Of a stretch of DNA of 57,869 bases, positions 1-8,801 are shown piece after piece. The number at the start of each line of letters is the position of its first letter. Within the stretch, counting starts at the first letter, position 1. The notes under the pieces were generated by a model that did no database searches, was not told the origin of the DNA, and was given only the letters and a program-made list of their open reading frames with translations. The DNA lies in assembly GCA_015069095.1 (NCBI GenBank), contig SVJH01000014.1, positions 1-57,869 on the forward strand, in the 5' to 3' direction. Both the position numbers and the translations under genes were made by a program. The DNA is from Oscillospiraceae bacterium (GTDB lineage: Bacteria; Bacillota; Clostridia; UMGS1810).

Positions 1-37
1 TAAAATTTACAAAAGGGTACCTATTTTGTAAATTTTA
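1..37 (-). terminator. Terminator of the polysaccharide operon
   Basis: A perfect 14-bp inverted repeat (1-14 pairs with 24-37) with a 9-nt loop lies 2 bp after the rfbB stop codon. It is AT-rich and ends in U on the minus transcript, so it is a plausible intrinsic terminator for the 18-gene operon. Confidence 0.7.
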
Positions 38-39
38 TT

Positions 40-1059
40 TTATCTATTTGAATACATTTTTTCATAATAATCCTGATACTCGCCAGAGATTATTTCTTCC
101 CACCATGATTTATTTTCAAGATACCAGTTAACTGTCTTTACAATTCCGTCATCAAACATTGTATCCGGCTCCCAACCTAAGTCATTTTTGATCTTTGTAG
201 GATCAATAGCATAACGAAGGTCGTGGCCTTTTCGGTCTGTAACATATGTAATTAAATCTTCACTTTTTCCTAAAAGTTCAAGAATTTTTCTTACAATGTA
301 TATATTTGTTTTTTCGTTATGACCGCCGATATTGTACACTTCGCCAACTTTTCCATCGTGAATAATCATATCAATTGCTTTGCAGTGGTCTTCAACATAA
401 AGCCAGTCGCGAACATTTAGTCCTTCGCCATAGACAGGAAGTTTTTTGTTATTTAGTGCATTTGCAATCATAAGCGGAATAAGTTTTTCCGGAAAATGAT
501 AAGGTCCGTAATTATTTGAACATCTTGAAATAGTAATTGGAAGTCCAAAAGTTCTGTGGTACGCCTGAACTAAAAGGTCGGCACTCGCCTTACTTGCACT
601 GTACGGACTTGAAGTGTGTATCGGTGTTTCTTCTGTAAAGAATAAATCAGGTCTGTCAAGCGGTAAATCGCCATAAACTTCATCTGTTGATACCTGATGG
701 TATCTTTTAACGTTGTATTTTCTTGATGCATCCATAAGTGTTTGTGTACCAAGAATATTTGTTTTAAGGAATATTCCAGGATCTTCTATTGAACGGTCAA
801 CATGGCTTTCTGCAGCAAAGTTAACAACAATGTCAAATTCTTCCTTTTCAAATAAGTCAAACACTAATTCTCTGTCGGCAATATCGCCTTTTACAAACTT
901 GAATTTAGGATTTTTAAGTGCGCCATCGAGTGTTTTTAAATTTCCGGCATAAGTTAAAGCATCAAGACAAACAATATCGTAATTTGGGTGTTTGTCAAGC
1001 ATATAATAAACAAAATTTGAGCCTATAAATCCCGCACCGCCTGTTACAAGTATCTTCAT
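40..1059 (-). CDS. rfbB: dTDP-glucose 4,6-dehydratase RfbB
   Basis: This extended SDR enzyme converts dTDP-glucose to dTDP-4-keto-6-deoxyglucose in the cytoplasm. The 339 residues match the family length. The N-terminal Rossmann motif TGGAGFIGSN, the STDEVYGD catalytic block and the YSASK (YxxxK) motif near residue 157 are all present. It is the last gene of the polysaccharide operon, 2 bp after rfbA. No rfbC or rfbD is present in the window, so the product may feed the neighbouring sugar aminotransferase (1938-3035) rather than, or in addition to, rhamnose synthesis. Confidence 0.95.
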   Translation of the reverse strand: MKILVTGGAGFIGSNFVYYMLDKHPNYDIVCLDALTYAGNLKTLDGALKNPKFKFVKGDIADRELVFDLFEKEEFDIVVNFAAESHVDRSIEDPGIFLKTNILGTQTLMDASRKYNVKRYHQVSTDEVYGDLPLDRPDLFFTEETPIHTSSPYSASKASADLLVQAYHRTFGLPITISRCSNNYGPYHFPEKLIPLMIANALNNKKLPVYGEGLNVRDWLYVEDHCKAIDMIIHDGKVGEVYNIGGHNEKTNIYIVRKILELLGKSEDLITYVTDRKGHDLRYAIDPTKIKNDLGWEPDTMFDDGIVKTVNWYLENKSWWEEIISGEYQDYYEKMYSNR

Positions 1060-1061
1060 TT

Positions 1062-1928
1062 TTATTCCTCCAAAAGTGATAATAAATACTTACCGTAATC
1101 TGTCATTTTAAGTTCATTGCCAATTGATTTAAGTTTTGCATCGTCAATAAATCCGCGACGCCATGCAATTTCTTCAATACATGATATGTACATTCCCTGA
1201 ACAGTCTGAACTGTCTGAACAAACTGACTTGCCTGAAGCATGCCTTGAGGAGAGCCCGTGTCAAGCCATGCCATACCACGATTGAAAAGTTGAACTTTAA
1301 GTTTGCCGCGTTTTAAATATTCATTATTTACAGCAGTAATTTCTATTTCGCCGCGTGCTGACGGTTTAATATTTTTGGCAATTTCAACAACATTATTATC
1401 GTAAAAATAAAGTCCCGGTACTGCATATTTTGATTTTGGATTTTCCGGTTTTTCTTCAATAGAAACTACGTTGTGGTTTTCGTCAAATTCAACAACACCA
1501 AATGCTCTTGGGTCGCTTACAGGATATCCAAAAATTGTAGCACCTTTGTTATTTTCAATTGCGTTTCTTAGTGTTCTTGTAAAGTTTTGTCCGTAAAATA
1601 CATTATCACCAAGTACTAAACAAACACTGTCGTCGCCAATAAATTCTTCGCCAAGAATAAAAGCGTCTGCAAGACCTCTTGGGCTTTCTTGCACTTTATA
1701 TGAAATATTAAGTCCCAGTCTTTCACCATTTCCGAGAAGTTTTTCATACATTGGTGTATCTTCAGGTGTTGAAATTATTAAAATATCACGGATAGATGCT
1801 AAAAGAAGTGTTGAAAGCGGATAGTATATAAGCGGTTTATCATAAATCGGCAAAAGCTGTTTTGATACCGTTTTCGTCATTGGATAAAGTCTCGTTCCTT
1901 TTCCACCTGCTAAAATTATACCTTTCAT
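1062..1928 (-). CDS. rfbA: Glucose-1-phosphate thymidylyltransferase RfbA
   Basis: This enzyme makes dTDP-glucose from glucose-1-phosphate and dTTP, the first step of dTDP-sugar synthesis. The 288-residue length is typical. The nucleotidyltransferase signature [20 protein letters not shown] lies at the N-terminus, and VLGDNVFYG and EEKPENPKS are the expected metal- and sugar-binding blocks. It lies 2 bp upstream of rfbB and 9 bp downstream of a DegT/DnrJ aminotransferase, which supports a dTDP-amino-deoxysugar branch. Confidence 0.95.
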   Translation of the reverse strand: MKGIILAGGKGTRLYPMTKTVSKQLLPIYDKPLIYYPLSTLLLASIRDILIISTPEDTPMYEKLLGNGERLGLNISYKVQESPRGLADAFILGEEFIGDDSVCLVLGDNVFYGQNFTRTLRNAIENNKGATIFGYPVSDPRAFGVVEFDENHNVVSIEEKPENPKSKYAVPGLYFYDNNVVEIAKNIKPSARGEIEITAVNNEYLKRGKLKVQLFNRGMAWLDTGSPQGMLQASQFVQTVQTVQGMYISCIEEIAWRRGFIDDAKLKSIGNELKMTDYGKYLLSLLEE

Positions 1929-1937
1929 TTTTCCACC

Positions 1938-3035
1938 TCACACATTTAATATTATATCACAAATTAAATCTACATCTTCACTTGTTAAGTCGGCATACAA
2001 TGGAAGTGTTAAAACCTCACTTGCCGCCTTTTTAGCAATCGGTGTACTTTGCAATGTAAATTTTCCTTTATAACATTCAAATTCATTTGTTAACGGATAA
2101 AAATATTTTCTTGCAAATATTCCGTTTTCTGAAAGTTTTTGTGCTATTTCATCTCTTGAAGCACCAAAAACATCTTTATCGAACATTACAGGAAAATATG
2201 CATAATTATGTGTAACACCTTTCTGCTCTTTCCATGCTGTAATGCCTTTTATGCCATTTAGTCTTTCCATATATCTTTGAACAGCTTTTTTACGTTTTTC
2301 AATTTCTTTATCTACGTGTCTTAAATTACAAAGTCCCATTGCTGCCTGAAACTCATTCATTTTTGAATTACCAGCAATTTCAGTGTAATTTTCACTGTCT
2401 TTCATACCAAAATTCTTTTGTATCTGAAGTTTTTGTGTAAGAGTATCATCACTATATGTTACACATCCGCCTTCTATTGTATTAAATACTTTCGTCGCAT
2501 GGAAACTGAACATCGATGCATCACCAAAAGAGCCAATGCCTTTATTACCCACTTTAACACCAAAAGTATGGGCAGCATCATAAATGACTTTTAAATTATG
2601 CTTTTTTGCAATTTTCTCTATTTTTTCAACATCACATACGTTTCCGTATACATGAACAGGAATTATAGCCGACGTTTTTTCTGTAATAAGGCTCTCGATT
2701 TTGGATGCATCCATCGTGTAATCTTCAGGATTTATATCACAAAATACAGGTGTTAAACCATTTCTTACAATTGCCTGTGTTGTAGATGCAAAAGTAAACG
2801 GAGTTGTAATAACTTCACCTGTTAAATTAAGCGATGCAATTACAGCTTCAAGTGCAAGATGTCCGTTTGTAAAAAGCGAAACATTTTTGCACAAAAGATA
2901 ATTGCAAAGGCTTTCTTCAAGTTCGTTGTGCTTTGCTCCCATATTTGTAAGCCATCTCGAATCCCAAAGTGGCTTTATTTCTTCTATGTATTCTTCAAAT
3001 GAAGGCATTGAAGAACGTGTTACATTTATTTTCAT
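1938..3035 (-). CDS. DegT/DnrJ/EryC1/StrS sugar aminotransferase (VioA/WecE-like)
   Basis: This PLP-dependent sugar nucleotide aminotransferase has 365 residues. The SFHATKVFN block carries the internal aldimine lysine, and the DAAHTFG block carries the PLP-ring aspartate. The N-terminus (WLTNMGAKHNELE, LFTNGHLALE) resembles enzymes that aminate dTDP-4-keto-6-deoxyhexoses. Its position next to rfbA and rfbB makes dTDP-4-keto-6-deoxyglucose the likely substrate, giving a 4-amino-4,6-dideoxy sugar. The choice between gluco and galacto product, and between C4 and C3 amination, cannot be made from sequence alone. Confidence 0.85.
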   Translation of the reverse strand: MKINVTRSSMPSFEEYIEEIKPLWDSRWLTNMGAKHNELEESLCNYLLCKNVSLFTNGHLALEAVIASLNLTGEVITTPFTFASTTQAIVRNGLTPVFCDINPEDYTMDASKIESLITEKTSAIIPVHVYGNVCDVEKIEKIAKKHNLKVIYDAAHTFGVKVGNKGIGSFGDASMFSFHATKVFNTIEGGCVTYSDDTLTQKLQIQKNFGMKDSENYTEIAGNSKMNEFQAAMGLCNLRHVDKEIEKRKKAVQRYMERLNGIKGITAWKEQKGVTHNYAYFPVMFDKDVFGASRDEIAQKLSENGIFARKYFYPLTNEFECYKGKFTLQSTPIAKKAASEVLTLPLYADLTSEDVDLICDIILNV

Positions 3036-3065
3036 ATTTTTACCTTCGTTCTTTTTTGTTTTATA

Positions 3066-4076
3066 TTATGCTTGTACAATAAATAACTCTTTATAAGCCA
3101 TAATATCTTTTTTTGTTTCAAGAATCTCTTTTTCAACAGGCATATTTTCAGCCCAGTTAACTATTGCCAAGGGCAAATTACATCCTGCAAGATGACTAAA
3201 CGGATAACCTCCGCCAAAACGTGCATTCATTTCCAATATGTAAGGCTTGCCATCCACTAAAAACACATCACAATCCATATTAGCAATATGTTTCATTTTT
3301 TGTGCAAGTTTCTTTGTTTCATCAAATATAATATCATTTTTAGCAATATGTGCTATGTCTGTTTCTCCCGCACGCATCGCTATTTTTTTCTTGATAATTG
3401 AATTTTGAAAATTACCATTTAAATCGTTTATAATATCTACACCGTACTCCTGACCGTCCAGACATTCCTGATACAAAATCTGTTCATCTAAATCAACAGA
3501 CGATGATTCATATTTCAAATAAGAACGGCTAATTACTCTGCTATTGCGTCTGTAATAATAAAGAAGCGCCATTTCATCTTCGGCTATTGACATACCTATT
3601 GAACCGCATCCAAAACGTGGTTTTATTATGATAGGATACTTAAGTTGTCCGCTATCAAGTGCCAAGATTGCATTTTGTAACGATTTGTAAGTTTTAGGTA
3701 CGTTGAATCCGTGTTCTTTTAAGAATAAATAAGTTTTCCACTTATCATTACATATTTCTATAACTTTTTCATCTGATACAATAACCTTTGTACCAATTTT
3801 TTCAAATTCCTGCTTATTTTTTGAAAGAACAAGAAGGTCAATATCAAAAAGCGATATTAAAACATCTATTTTATTATTTTTACAATAATCAAGTAAAAAG
3901 TCTATGTAGCCATCGTCATATATAAGAGGAGATAACACAGCATTATCTGCATATTTAAATGCAACTGTTTTATCATCGGAATTACAAACATGAACTTGTC
4001 CGTTATCTCCAAGTACTTCTTTAAAATACTTTACCATATAAGCACGTCTGCCCACAGACGTTAAAAGCACATTCAT
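3066..4076 (-). CDS. ATP-grasp ligase, CarB-like
   Basis: This 336-residue protein has the N-terminal pre-ATP-grasp fold (LLTSVGRRAYMVKYF) seen in CarB-like ATP-grasp proteins. It is followed by an ATP-binding block (YPIIIKPRFGCGSIGM) and the C-terminal metal-binding EMNARFGGGYPFSH motif. Such enzymes join a carboxylate to an amine or thiol using ATP. Its neighbours are an amino-sugar aminotransferase and a GNAT gene, so it may attach an amino acid to an amino sugar, but the substrate is inference. The start has an upstream GGGAGA at good spacing. Confidence 0.8.
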   Translation of the reverse strand: MNVLLTSVGRRAYMVKYFKEVLGDNGQVHVCNSDDKTVAFKYADNAVLSPLIYDDGYIDFLLDYCKNNKIDVLISLFDIDLLVLSKNKQEFEKIGTKVIVSDEKVIEICNDKWKTYLFLKEHGFNVPKTYKSLQNAILALDSGQLKYPIIIKPRFGCGSIGMSIAEDEMALLYYYRRNSRVISRSYLKYESSSVDLDEQILYQECLDGQEYGVDIINDLNGNFQNSIIKKKIAMRAGETDIAHIAKNDIIFDETKKLAQKMKHIANMDCDVFLVDGKPYILEMNARFGGGYPFSHLAGCNLPLAIVNWAENMPVEKEILETKKDIMAYKELFIVQA

Positions 4077-4090
4077 TTTTAAATTCTCCC

Positions 4091-4531
4091 TTATATTTTA
4101 AGTTTAAGTAACCAATCATCAGGCCTTTTTAAATCTGTTTCTTTTTTAAATCCATTTTTCTCATAAAGTGCAATTGCACTAAAATTTGTTTTATGCGTAT
4201 AAAGACTTACCGTTTTAAAATCCATTTCCTTTAAAGTTTTAATACATTCACTTAATAGTCTTTTAGCAATTCCTTTTTTTCTGTGTGATTTTAAAACACC
4301 TAAAACTGACACATACGATGTTTTTGTTTCTTTATCATTTGCATAAAATAATATTGCACCGCAGATTGTATCACCATCAAATTCCGCTAAAACTATTCCA
4401 AGGCTTAGTACCTTTTTTGAGAACTCAAAAAGATTAACTTTTTCACTTAACGGAATTGGAAAATCATTATCTATTTCATTTAAAAAATTGTTTAGTTTTT
4501 CTAAATATTTTTCATCAAGTTTTTTAATCAT
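4091..4531 (-). CDS. GNAT family N-acetyltransferase
   Basis: This 146-residue protein has the GNAT acetyl-CoA signature (VLGVLKSHRKKGIAKRLL) around residues 76-93 and the typical C-terminal ALYEKNGFKKE motif. Its start overlaps the flippase stop by 4 bp (ATGA), implying translational coupling. In this context it probably acylates the amino group made by the 1938-3035 aminotransferase, comparable in role to WecD, but substrate and acyl donor are inferred from position only. Confidence 0.8.
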   Translation of the reverse strand: MIKKLDEKYLEKLNNFLNEIDNDFPIPLSEKVNLFEFSKKVLSLGIVLAEFDGDTICGAILFYANDKETKTSYVSVLGVLKSHRKKGIAKRLLSECIKTLKEMDFKTVSLYTHKTNFSAIALYEKNGFKKETDLKRPDDWLLKLKI

Positions 4532-5964
4532 TTTTTCTTCACTAACTTTTTCACAAAATCTAACAAATACTCAAAACTTTCAAGATGAAATACCTTTGAA
4601 AGTCCGATGTATATAACTCCTCCTAATGTAACCTGGATTACCAGTATAAAAATTACATTTATATTAAGAAACTGTACTAAAATTACAATTATCCCCATTA
4701 CTGCCGAAATTAGCATTGCAGGAAGCATATCCTTAATCTGGTCAATATATGAATAGTTTAAAAGTTTTTTATTTGGCCATGCATTAATAATCTGACTTGT
4801 AAAAGTAGTTACAATCAAACTGTATGCCATTGCCATTACACTGTGGCGCATTGTTACTAAAACAAAAAGAATTCCAATTGTTTTTTTAATAATTTCAAGT
4901 TTTAAAAACATATCGCTTCTTCCCATTGCTTTTATCGCATTTAAGTTTGCAGTATGAATAGGATAAAAAGCATATGTAATACAGTACACAATCATAAACG
5001 GCACACAAGGGAGCCATTTTTCAGTTAATAGAATAGTAACAATAGACTTAGAACACACTGCCAGACCAATCATAAGCGGAAACATAATATATGTACTTGT
5101 TTTTATTGCGCGTCTCGTCATTGCCCTTACTTTGTCTTTGTCATCCTGACTTGATGACATAACAGGAAAAAGGACACTGTCAATAGATGAATTTACATTT
5201 GTAACAATTAGCGAAGGAAAATGTTTTCCTTTATCAAAAAATGCCAAATCACTTCTTGAATAAAACTTTCCAATAATAAGCTGTCTTAAATCGTTGTATC
5301 CAGTTTCTAAAAGAGCAGACACCAAAAGTTTCCATCCATAAGAAAACAGACCTTTTAGTCTTTTAAACGAAAACACAAATTTTGGTCGCCATTTTATAGT
5401 TATCCACAAAATTACAGTTCCTGTTGCAAGATTAACAAGCATCTGTGCAACTAATGCCCACACTCCAAATCCTAAGTACGCCATCGCTATACCAACAATT
5501 GCTGCAAATATTGTTCCGCCTATTGTTGAGTAAAAAAACTTTTTAAACATCATATGTTTTGAAACATACGCCTGCTGAACATTTTTAACACCTGAAATAA
5601 CAAGCATCAAACTTACAACTCTTACTATAGGCACAAGTTCAGGCATATTGTAAAATGATGCAATAAGCGGAGCAGCAAAATACATACAAATGTACAAAAC
5701 TGTACACATAAAAATATTAAAGAAGAATACTGTTGAAAAATCAACATCATCAGCATCTTTTTTTTGTATCAATGCATTCCCAAGACCGCTGTCAACAAAT
5801 ACTTGCAAAAATGTTGTAAAAACAGTAACAAGCGCTACTGTTCCGTAAACTGACGGATCTAAAAGTCTGGCAAGAATTACAGATACTACAAGTGTTACAC
5901 CCTGAGCTCCACAACGTTCAAAAAAACGCCATAGCATATTCGAAAATACGTTTTTATTGTCCAC
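4528..5964 (-). CDS. Wzx-type polysaccharide flippase (MOP superfamily)
   Basis: This 478-residue membrane protein has about 12-14 hydrophobic segments. The N-terminus (SNMLWRFFERCGAQGVTLVVSVILARLLDP) is characteristic of the MATE-like polysaccharide transport family. It should translocate undecaprenyl-linked repeat units across the membrane. The start is GTG at 5964, preceded by GGAGGA about 10 nt upstream. The pairing with a Wzy-like polymerase (8776-10035) and an initiating phosphoglycosyl transferase (14975-15655) supports a Wzx/Wzy pathway. Confidence 0.88.
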   Translation of the reverse strand: MDNKNVFSNMLWRFFERCGAQGVTLVVSVILARLLDPSVYGTVALVTVFTTFLQVFVDSGLGNALIQKKDADDVDFSTVFFFNIFMCTVLYICMYFAAPLIASFYNMPELVPIVRVVSLMLVISGVKNVQQAYVSKHMMFKKFFYSTIGGTIFAAIVGIAMAYLGFGVWALVAQMLVNLATGTVILWITIKWRPKFVFSFKRLKGLFSYGWKLLVSALLETGYNDLRQLIIGKFYSRSDLAFFDKGKHFPSLIVTNVNSSIDSVLFPVMSSSQDDKDKVRAMTRRAIKTSTYIMFPLMIGLAVCSKSIVTILLTEKWLPCVPFMIVYCITYAFYPIHTANLNAIKAMGRSDMFLKLEIIKKTIGILFVLVTMRHSVMAMAYSLIVTTFTSQIINAWPNKKLLNYSYIDQIKDMLPAMLISAVMGIIVILVQFLNINVIFILVIQVTLGGVIYIGLSKVFHLESFEYLLDFVKKLVKKK

Positions 5965-5980
5965 GATTATTATTCCTCCA

Positions 5981-6922
5981 TCAGTAATGTTTTAACTTAT
6001 CACGAATTTTTATAATAAAAGGAAACCAAATACATACATTTATATAAGTTCTTTCTTTAAATGACAATAAATGCCTGTATTTCTTTTGTTTCATTTGTTT
6101 ATATTCTTTTAACCTTCTGAGTTTTCTTAACTCATGTTTTATTATAAGATCACTTATTATTTTGTCATATTTATAATCTGTTTCCTTATTTAACATTTCA
6201 AGTGACTTTATAAGCAAGTCTATATACTTAACAAATTTTTCATTATTCTCTGAAACGGATACTGTCCACGAATTTTTTGCCATAACTCGATACACAGACA
6301 TACACTCATTTAAATACAACATACCCCCGCGTAAACTTCCGTGTATCTGTAAAGAATAATCATACTTTCTGATTTTTCTGAATTCCGGCATATTTAAATT
6401 TATATCACTGCGATACATTATTGAATTTGTGGCAACATAACCACCACCACCTTTTATAACTTGTCCTACAGGTATAACTGTATCTTTATCAGCAGGTTCA
6501 AGGTATTCTATGTGTTCTTTTGTATCGGCCTTTACAGTTTCCGCTTTATGTGTACATATATCGACTTCCGGATGTGCTTCAAGCGCATCATACTGTTTTT
6601 GAAGTTTCATAGGATCTGTCCAATAATCATCGCCTTCGCAAATAGCAATGTACTTTCCTTTTGCCCTTTCATACTGAAGTTTTGATACTTCCCCTGTACC
6701 TTTTGAATATTGATTTTCTGTCTGATATATAGGTTTTATTAAATCTGGATACTTTGCTTCATATTCACGTATGATGTCAGCTGTTTTATCAGTAGATGCA
6801 TCATCATGAACCAAAACCTCAAATTTGAAATTTGTTTTTTGCATAACAAATCCTTCCAAAGCATCTCTGATATAGGTTTCCTGATTGTAAGCATTACATA
6901 CAACGCTAACAGCAATATCCAT
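5981..6922 (-). CDS. Glycosyltransferase family 2
   Basis: This 313-residue GT-A enzyme has the family 2 N-terminus (VSVVCNAYNQETYIRDALEG), the VHDDASTD block and an ICEGDDYW acidic motif for nucleotide-sugar and metal binding. It is cytoplasmic, and the basic, hydrophobic C-terminus may contact the membrane. The start overlaps the preceding gene's stop by one base (TAATG), and an SD-like GGAGGAGAAAC lies inside that gene's end. Sugar specificity cannot be read from sequence. Confidence 0.87.
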   Translation of the reverse strand: MDIAVSVVCNAYNQETYIRDALEGFVMQKTNFKFEVLVHDDASTDKTADIIREYEAKYPDLIKPIYQTENQYSKGTGEVSKLQYERAKGKYIAICEGDDYWTDPMKLQKQYDALEAHPEVDICTHKAETVKADTKEHIEYLEPADKDTVIPVGQVIKGGGGYVATNSIMYRSDINLNMPEFRKIRKYDYSLQIHGSLRGGMLYLNECMSVYRVMAKNSWTVSVSENNEKFVKYIDLLIKSLEMLNKETDYKYDKIISDLIIKHELRKLRRLKEYKQMKQKKYRHLLSFKERTYINVCIWFPFIIKIRDKLKHY

Positions 6923-7848
6923 TATTGTTTCTCCTCCATTTTACTTTTTTTCATATTCTTCAACTCAACAAGCAGTGTTTTAACCATAATCCACATATAA
7001 TACAAACTGGTTTTAAGTTTTAGCGGAGATTTTATTGTTGCCTTAAACCACAAACCAAATGATTTTTTGTACTGCTTTGCTTTTATACTGTACGGTAATA
7101 ATCCGAATAGTCTTACACTATACACACTTGAATGGTTCGACAAATAAGCCATATTCTTTTCTATTATTCTTTCCAATCCATTAACTTTTTTCAACGGATT
7201 TTTAGTTATTTGTTCTCCTTCATGAAAGTAGTACGTACACAAAGGTTCATCAACATATCCAACATCATACTTTTCAGCTAATCTCAGCCACACATCGTAG
7301 TCCTGACCAGATTGCATAAGCGGGTCAAACCCGCCTATTTCTTTTAAATACGATGTTCTTAAAACAGGAAACGATGTAGAACCAATATAGTTTTCAAATA
7401 TAAGAGTATCAAACACTTTTCCTGTAAAAACTTTAGGATTATGAAGAGTTTTTTTACCTGTAATTTCATCAATGACTTCGCTGTTACAATACACTAAAGC
7501 TATATCATCATTTGTAAAAGCTTTGATCATTTTCTCAATTTTTGTAGGTTTCCACTCATCATCGTCATCTAAAAATCCTATATATTTACCATTGGATTTT
7601 TCCAATGCTGTATTTCTGGCAACGCACGCACCCATGCATTTTTCGTGCGGTATATATGTTACGTTTTGTAAAGCGTAACTTTCTACCATAAGTTGCACAT
7701 CTTTTCTGTGTTCCCAGTCAGAAGGACTATCGTCTACTACAAACACCTCTATATTTTTGTATGTCTGATTTAATATACTTTTTAAAGCACGTTCCACTAT
7801 TTCCGGAATTCTTTTATGCGTTGTAATCGCACAAGTTACCAAATCCAT
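6922..7848 (-). CDS. Glycosyltransferase family 2
   Basis: This 308-residue protein has the GT2 signature (VTCAITTHKRIPEIVERALKS), EVFVVDDSPSDW and the FLDDDDEW DxD motif near residue 95, plus the C-terminal QSGQDYDVWLRLAEK acceptor-side block. AAGGAGTAATTATA precedes the ATG. It probably adds one sugar of the repeat unit; donor and linkage are unknown. Confidence 0.88.
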   Translation of the reverse strand: MDLVTCAITTHKRIPEIVERALKSILNQTYKNIEVFVVDDSPSDWEHRKDVQLMVESYALQNVTYIPHEKCMGACVARNTALEKSNGKYIGFLDDDDEWKPTKIEKMIKAFTNDDIALVYCNSEVIDEITGKKTLHNPKVFTGKVFDTLIFENYIGSTSFPVLRTSYLKEIGGFDPLMQSGQDYDVWLRLAEKYDVGYVDEPLCTYYFHEGEQITKNPLKKVNGLERIIEKNMAYLSNHSSVYSVRLFGLLPYSIKAKQYKKSFGLWFKATIKSPLKLKTSLYYMWIMVKTLLVELKNMKKSKMEEKQ

Positions 7849-7853
7849 TATAA

Positions 7854-8801
7854 TTACTCCTTAACAATACTTTCACCTGATAAATTTATTAGTTTACCCA
7901 ATTTATAATCCCATTCTTCTGGTTCAAATGGTACTAAACCATTCCAGTGGGAAAAGGTAATTTCTCCAAAATAAACTTCCCCATTTATATCATAAAAATC
8001 TACCCTTGCATGAGGCATATTTTCAGACAGAATTTCTGCTAATTCCACCATTTTATCAAACCCTTTAGGTTTTTCTATTTTTCTGTTTGCATTAGGATGC
8101 CCGTTTGTAAATGGCAAATGATTAAACTCTAAATCAAAAAAATCAAATTTTGTTTCTTCATCAGGATTGTATCTGTCAGTTGCAACAAAAAGATATTTTG
8201 CTTTTCCGCCAAAGCAGAAAAACTTATAGTCTTTAAGTTCCGTGCCTGATTCATCAACCATATATTTTTCTGCAATAATACGTGGTTTTACGTTTTTATA
8301 AGGCCATTCTCTGCCCCACCAGTACATATTATATTTTAGTTTTTTTCTTAATCCTTCTTTTACCGCTTTCAAATCAAACTTTGTTTTGTCTGTACAAATG
8401 TATATACTTCCCGAATCATGAGTACATTTTAACACAAACTGCTCCGGCAAAGAATCAATATTTATATCGTCAACGCTATCCCACACAGCCAAAGTAGGAA
8501 TAACGTATTTTTCGCCTATCTTATCTGCAATATGTTTTTTTACTTCCTGCTTGTCTACAAGTTTTGTATACTCAGGATTTCTGTTATAAATTTTAAGCCA
8601 TTGCAGTTTTTCATTGTATGTCTTAGGATTTTTTAAATCTATTTTTCTTCCGAATACCGCCTTATACCACATACCAATATACTTTTTATCAGGCACAAGA
8701 CGCGATATCTTTGATCTTGAAAAATTATGCATAAATGCAATTTTAAGTTTTTGGTTGTCCTTTTTTTTCATTAAATTAAACATTGTTTTCAATTTGCTCA
8801 T
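7854..8801 (-). CDS. TupA-like ATP-grasp protein
   Basis: This 315-residue protein resembles the TupA-like ATP-grasp family, named for a teichuronopeptide biosynthesis protein of alkaliphilic Bacillus. Recognisable features are the N-terminal NPKTYNEKLQWLKIYNR segment, KLVDKQEVKKHI, the EQFVLKCTHDSGS lysine block and the C-terminal GEVYFGEITFSHWNG metal-binding motif. The family is thought to join amino acids or peptides to cell-surface polymers. It is the second ATP-grasp gene in the operon. It overlaps the polymerase gene upstream by 26 bp; an in-frame ATG at 8783 is an alternative start. Confidence 0.82.
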   Translation of the reverse strand: MSKLKTMFNLMKKKDNQKLKIAFMHNFSRSKISRLVPDKKYIGMWYKAVFGRKIDLKNPKTYNEKLQWLKIYNRNPEYTKLVDKQEVKKHIADKIGEKYVIPTLAVWDSVDDINIDSLPEQFVLKCTHDSGSIYICTDKTKFDLKAVKEGLRKKLKYNMYWWGREWPYKNVKPRIIAEKYMVDESGTELKDYKFFCFGGKAKYLFVATDRYNPDEETKFDFFDLEFNHLPFTNGHPNANRKIEKPKGFDKMVELAEILSENMPHARVDFYDINGEVYFGEITFSHWNGLVPFEPEEWDYKLGKLINLSGESIVKE

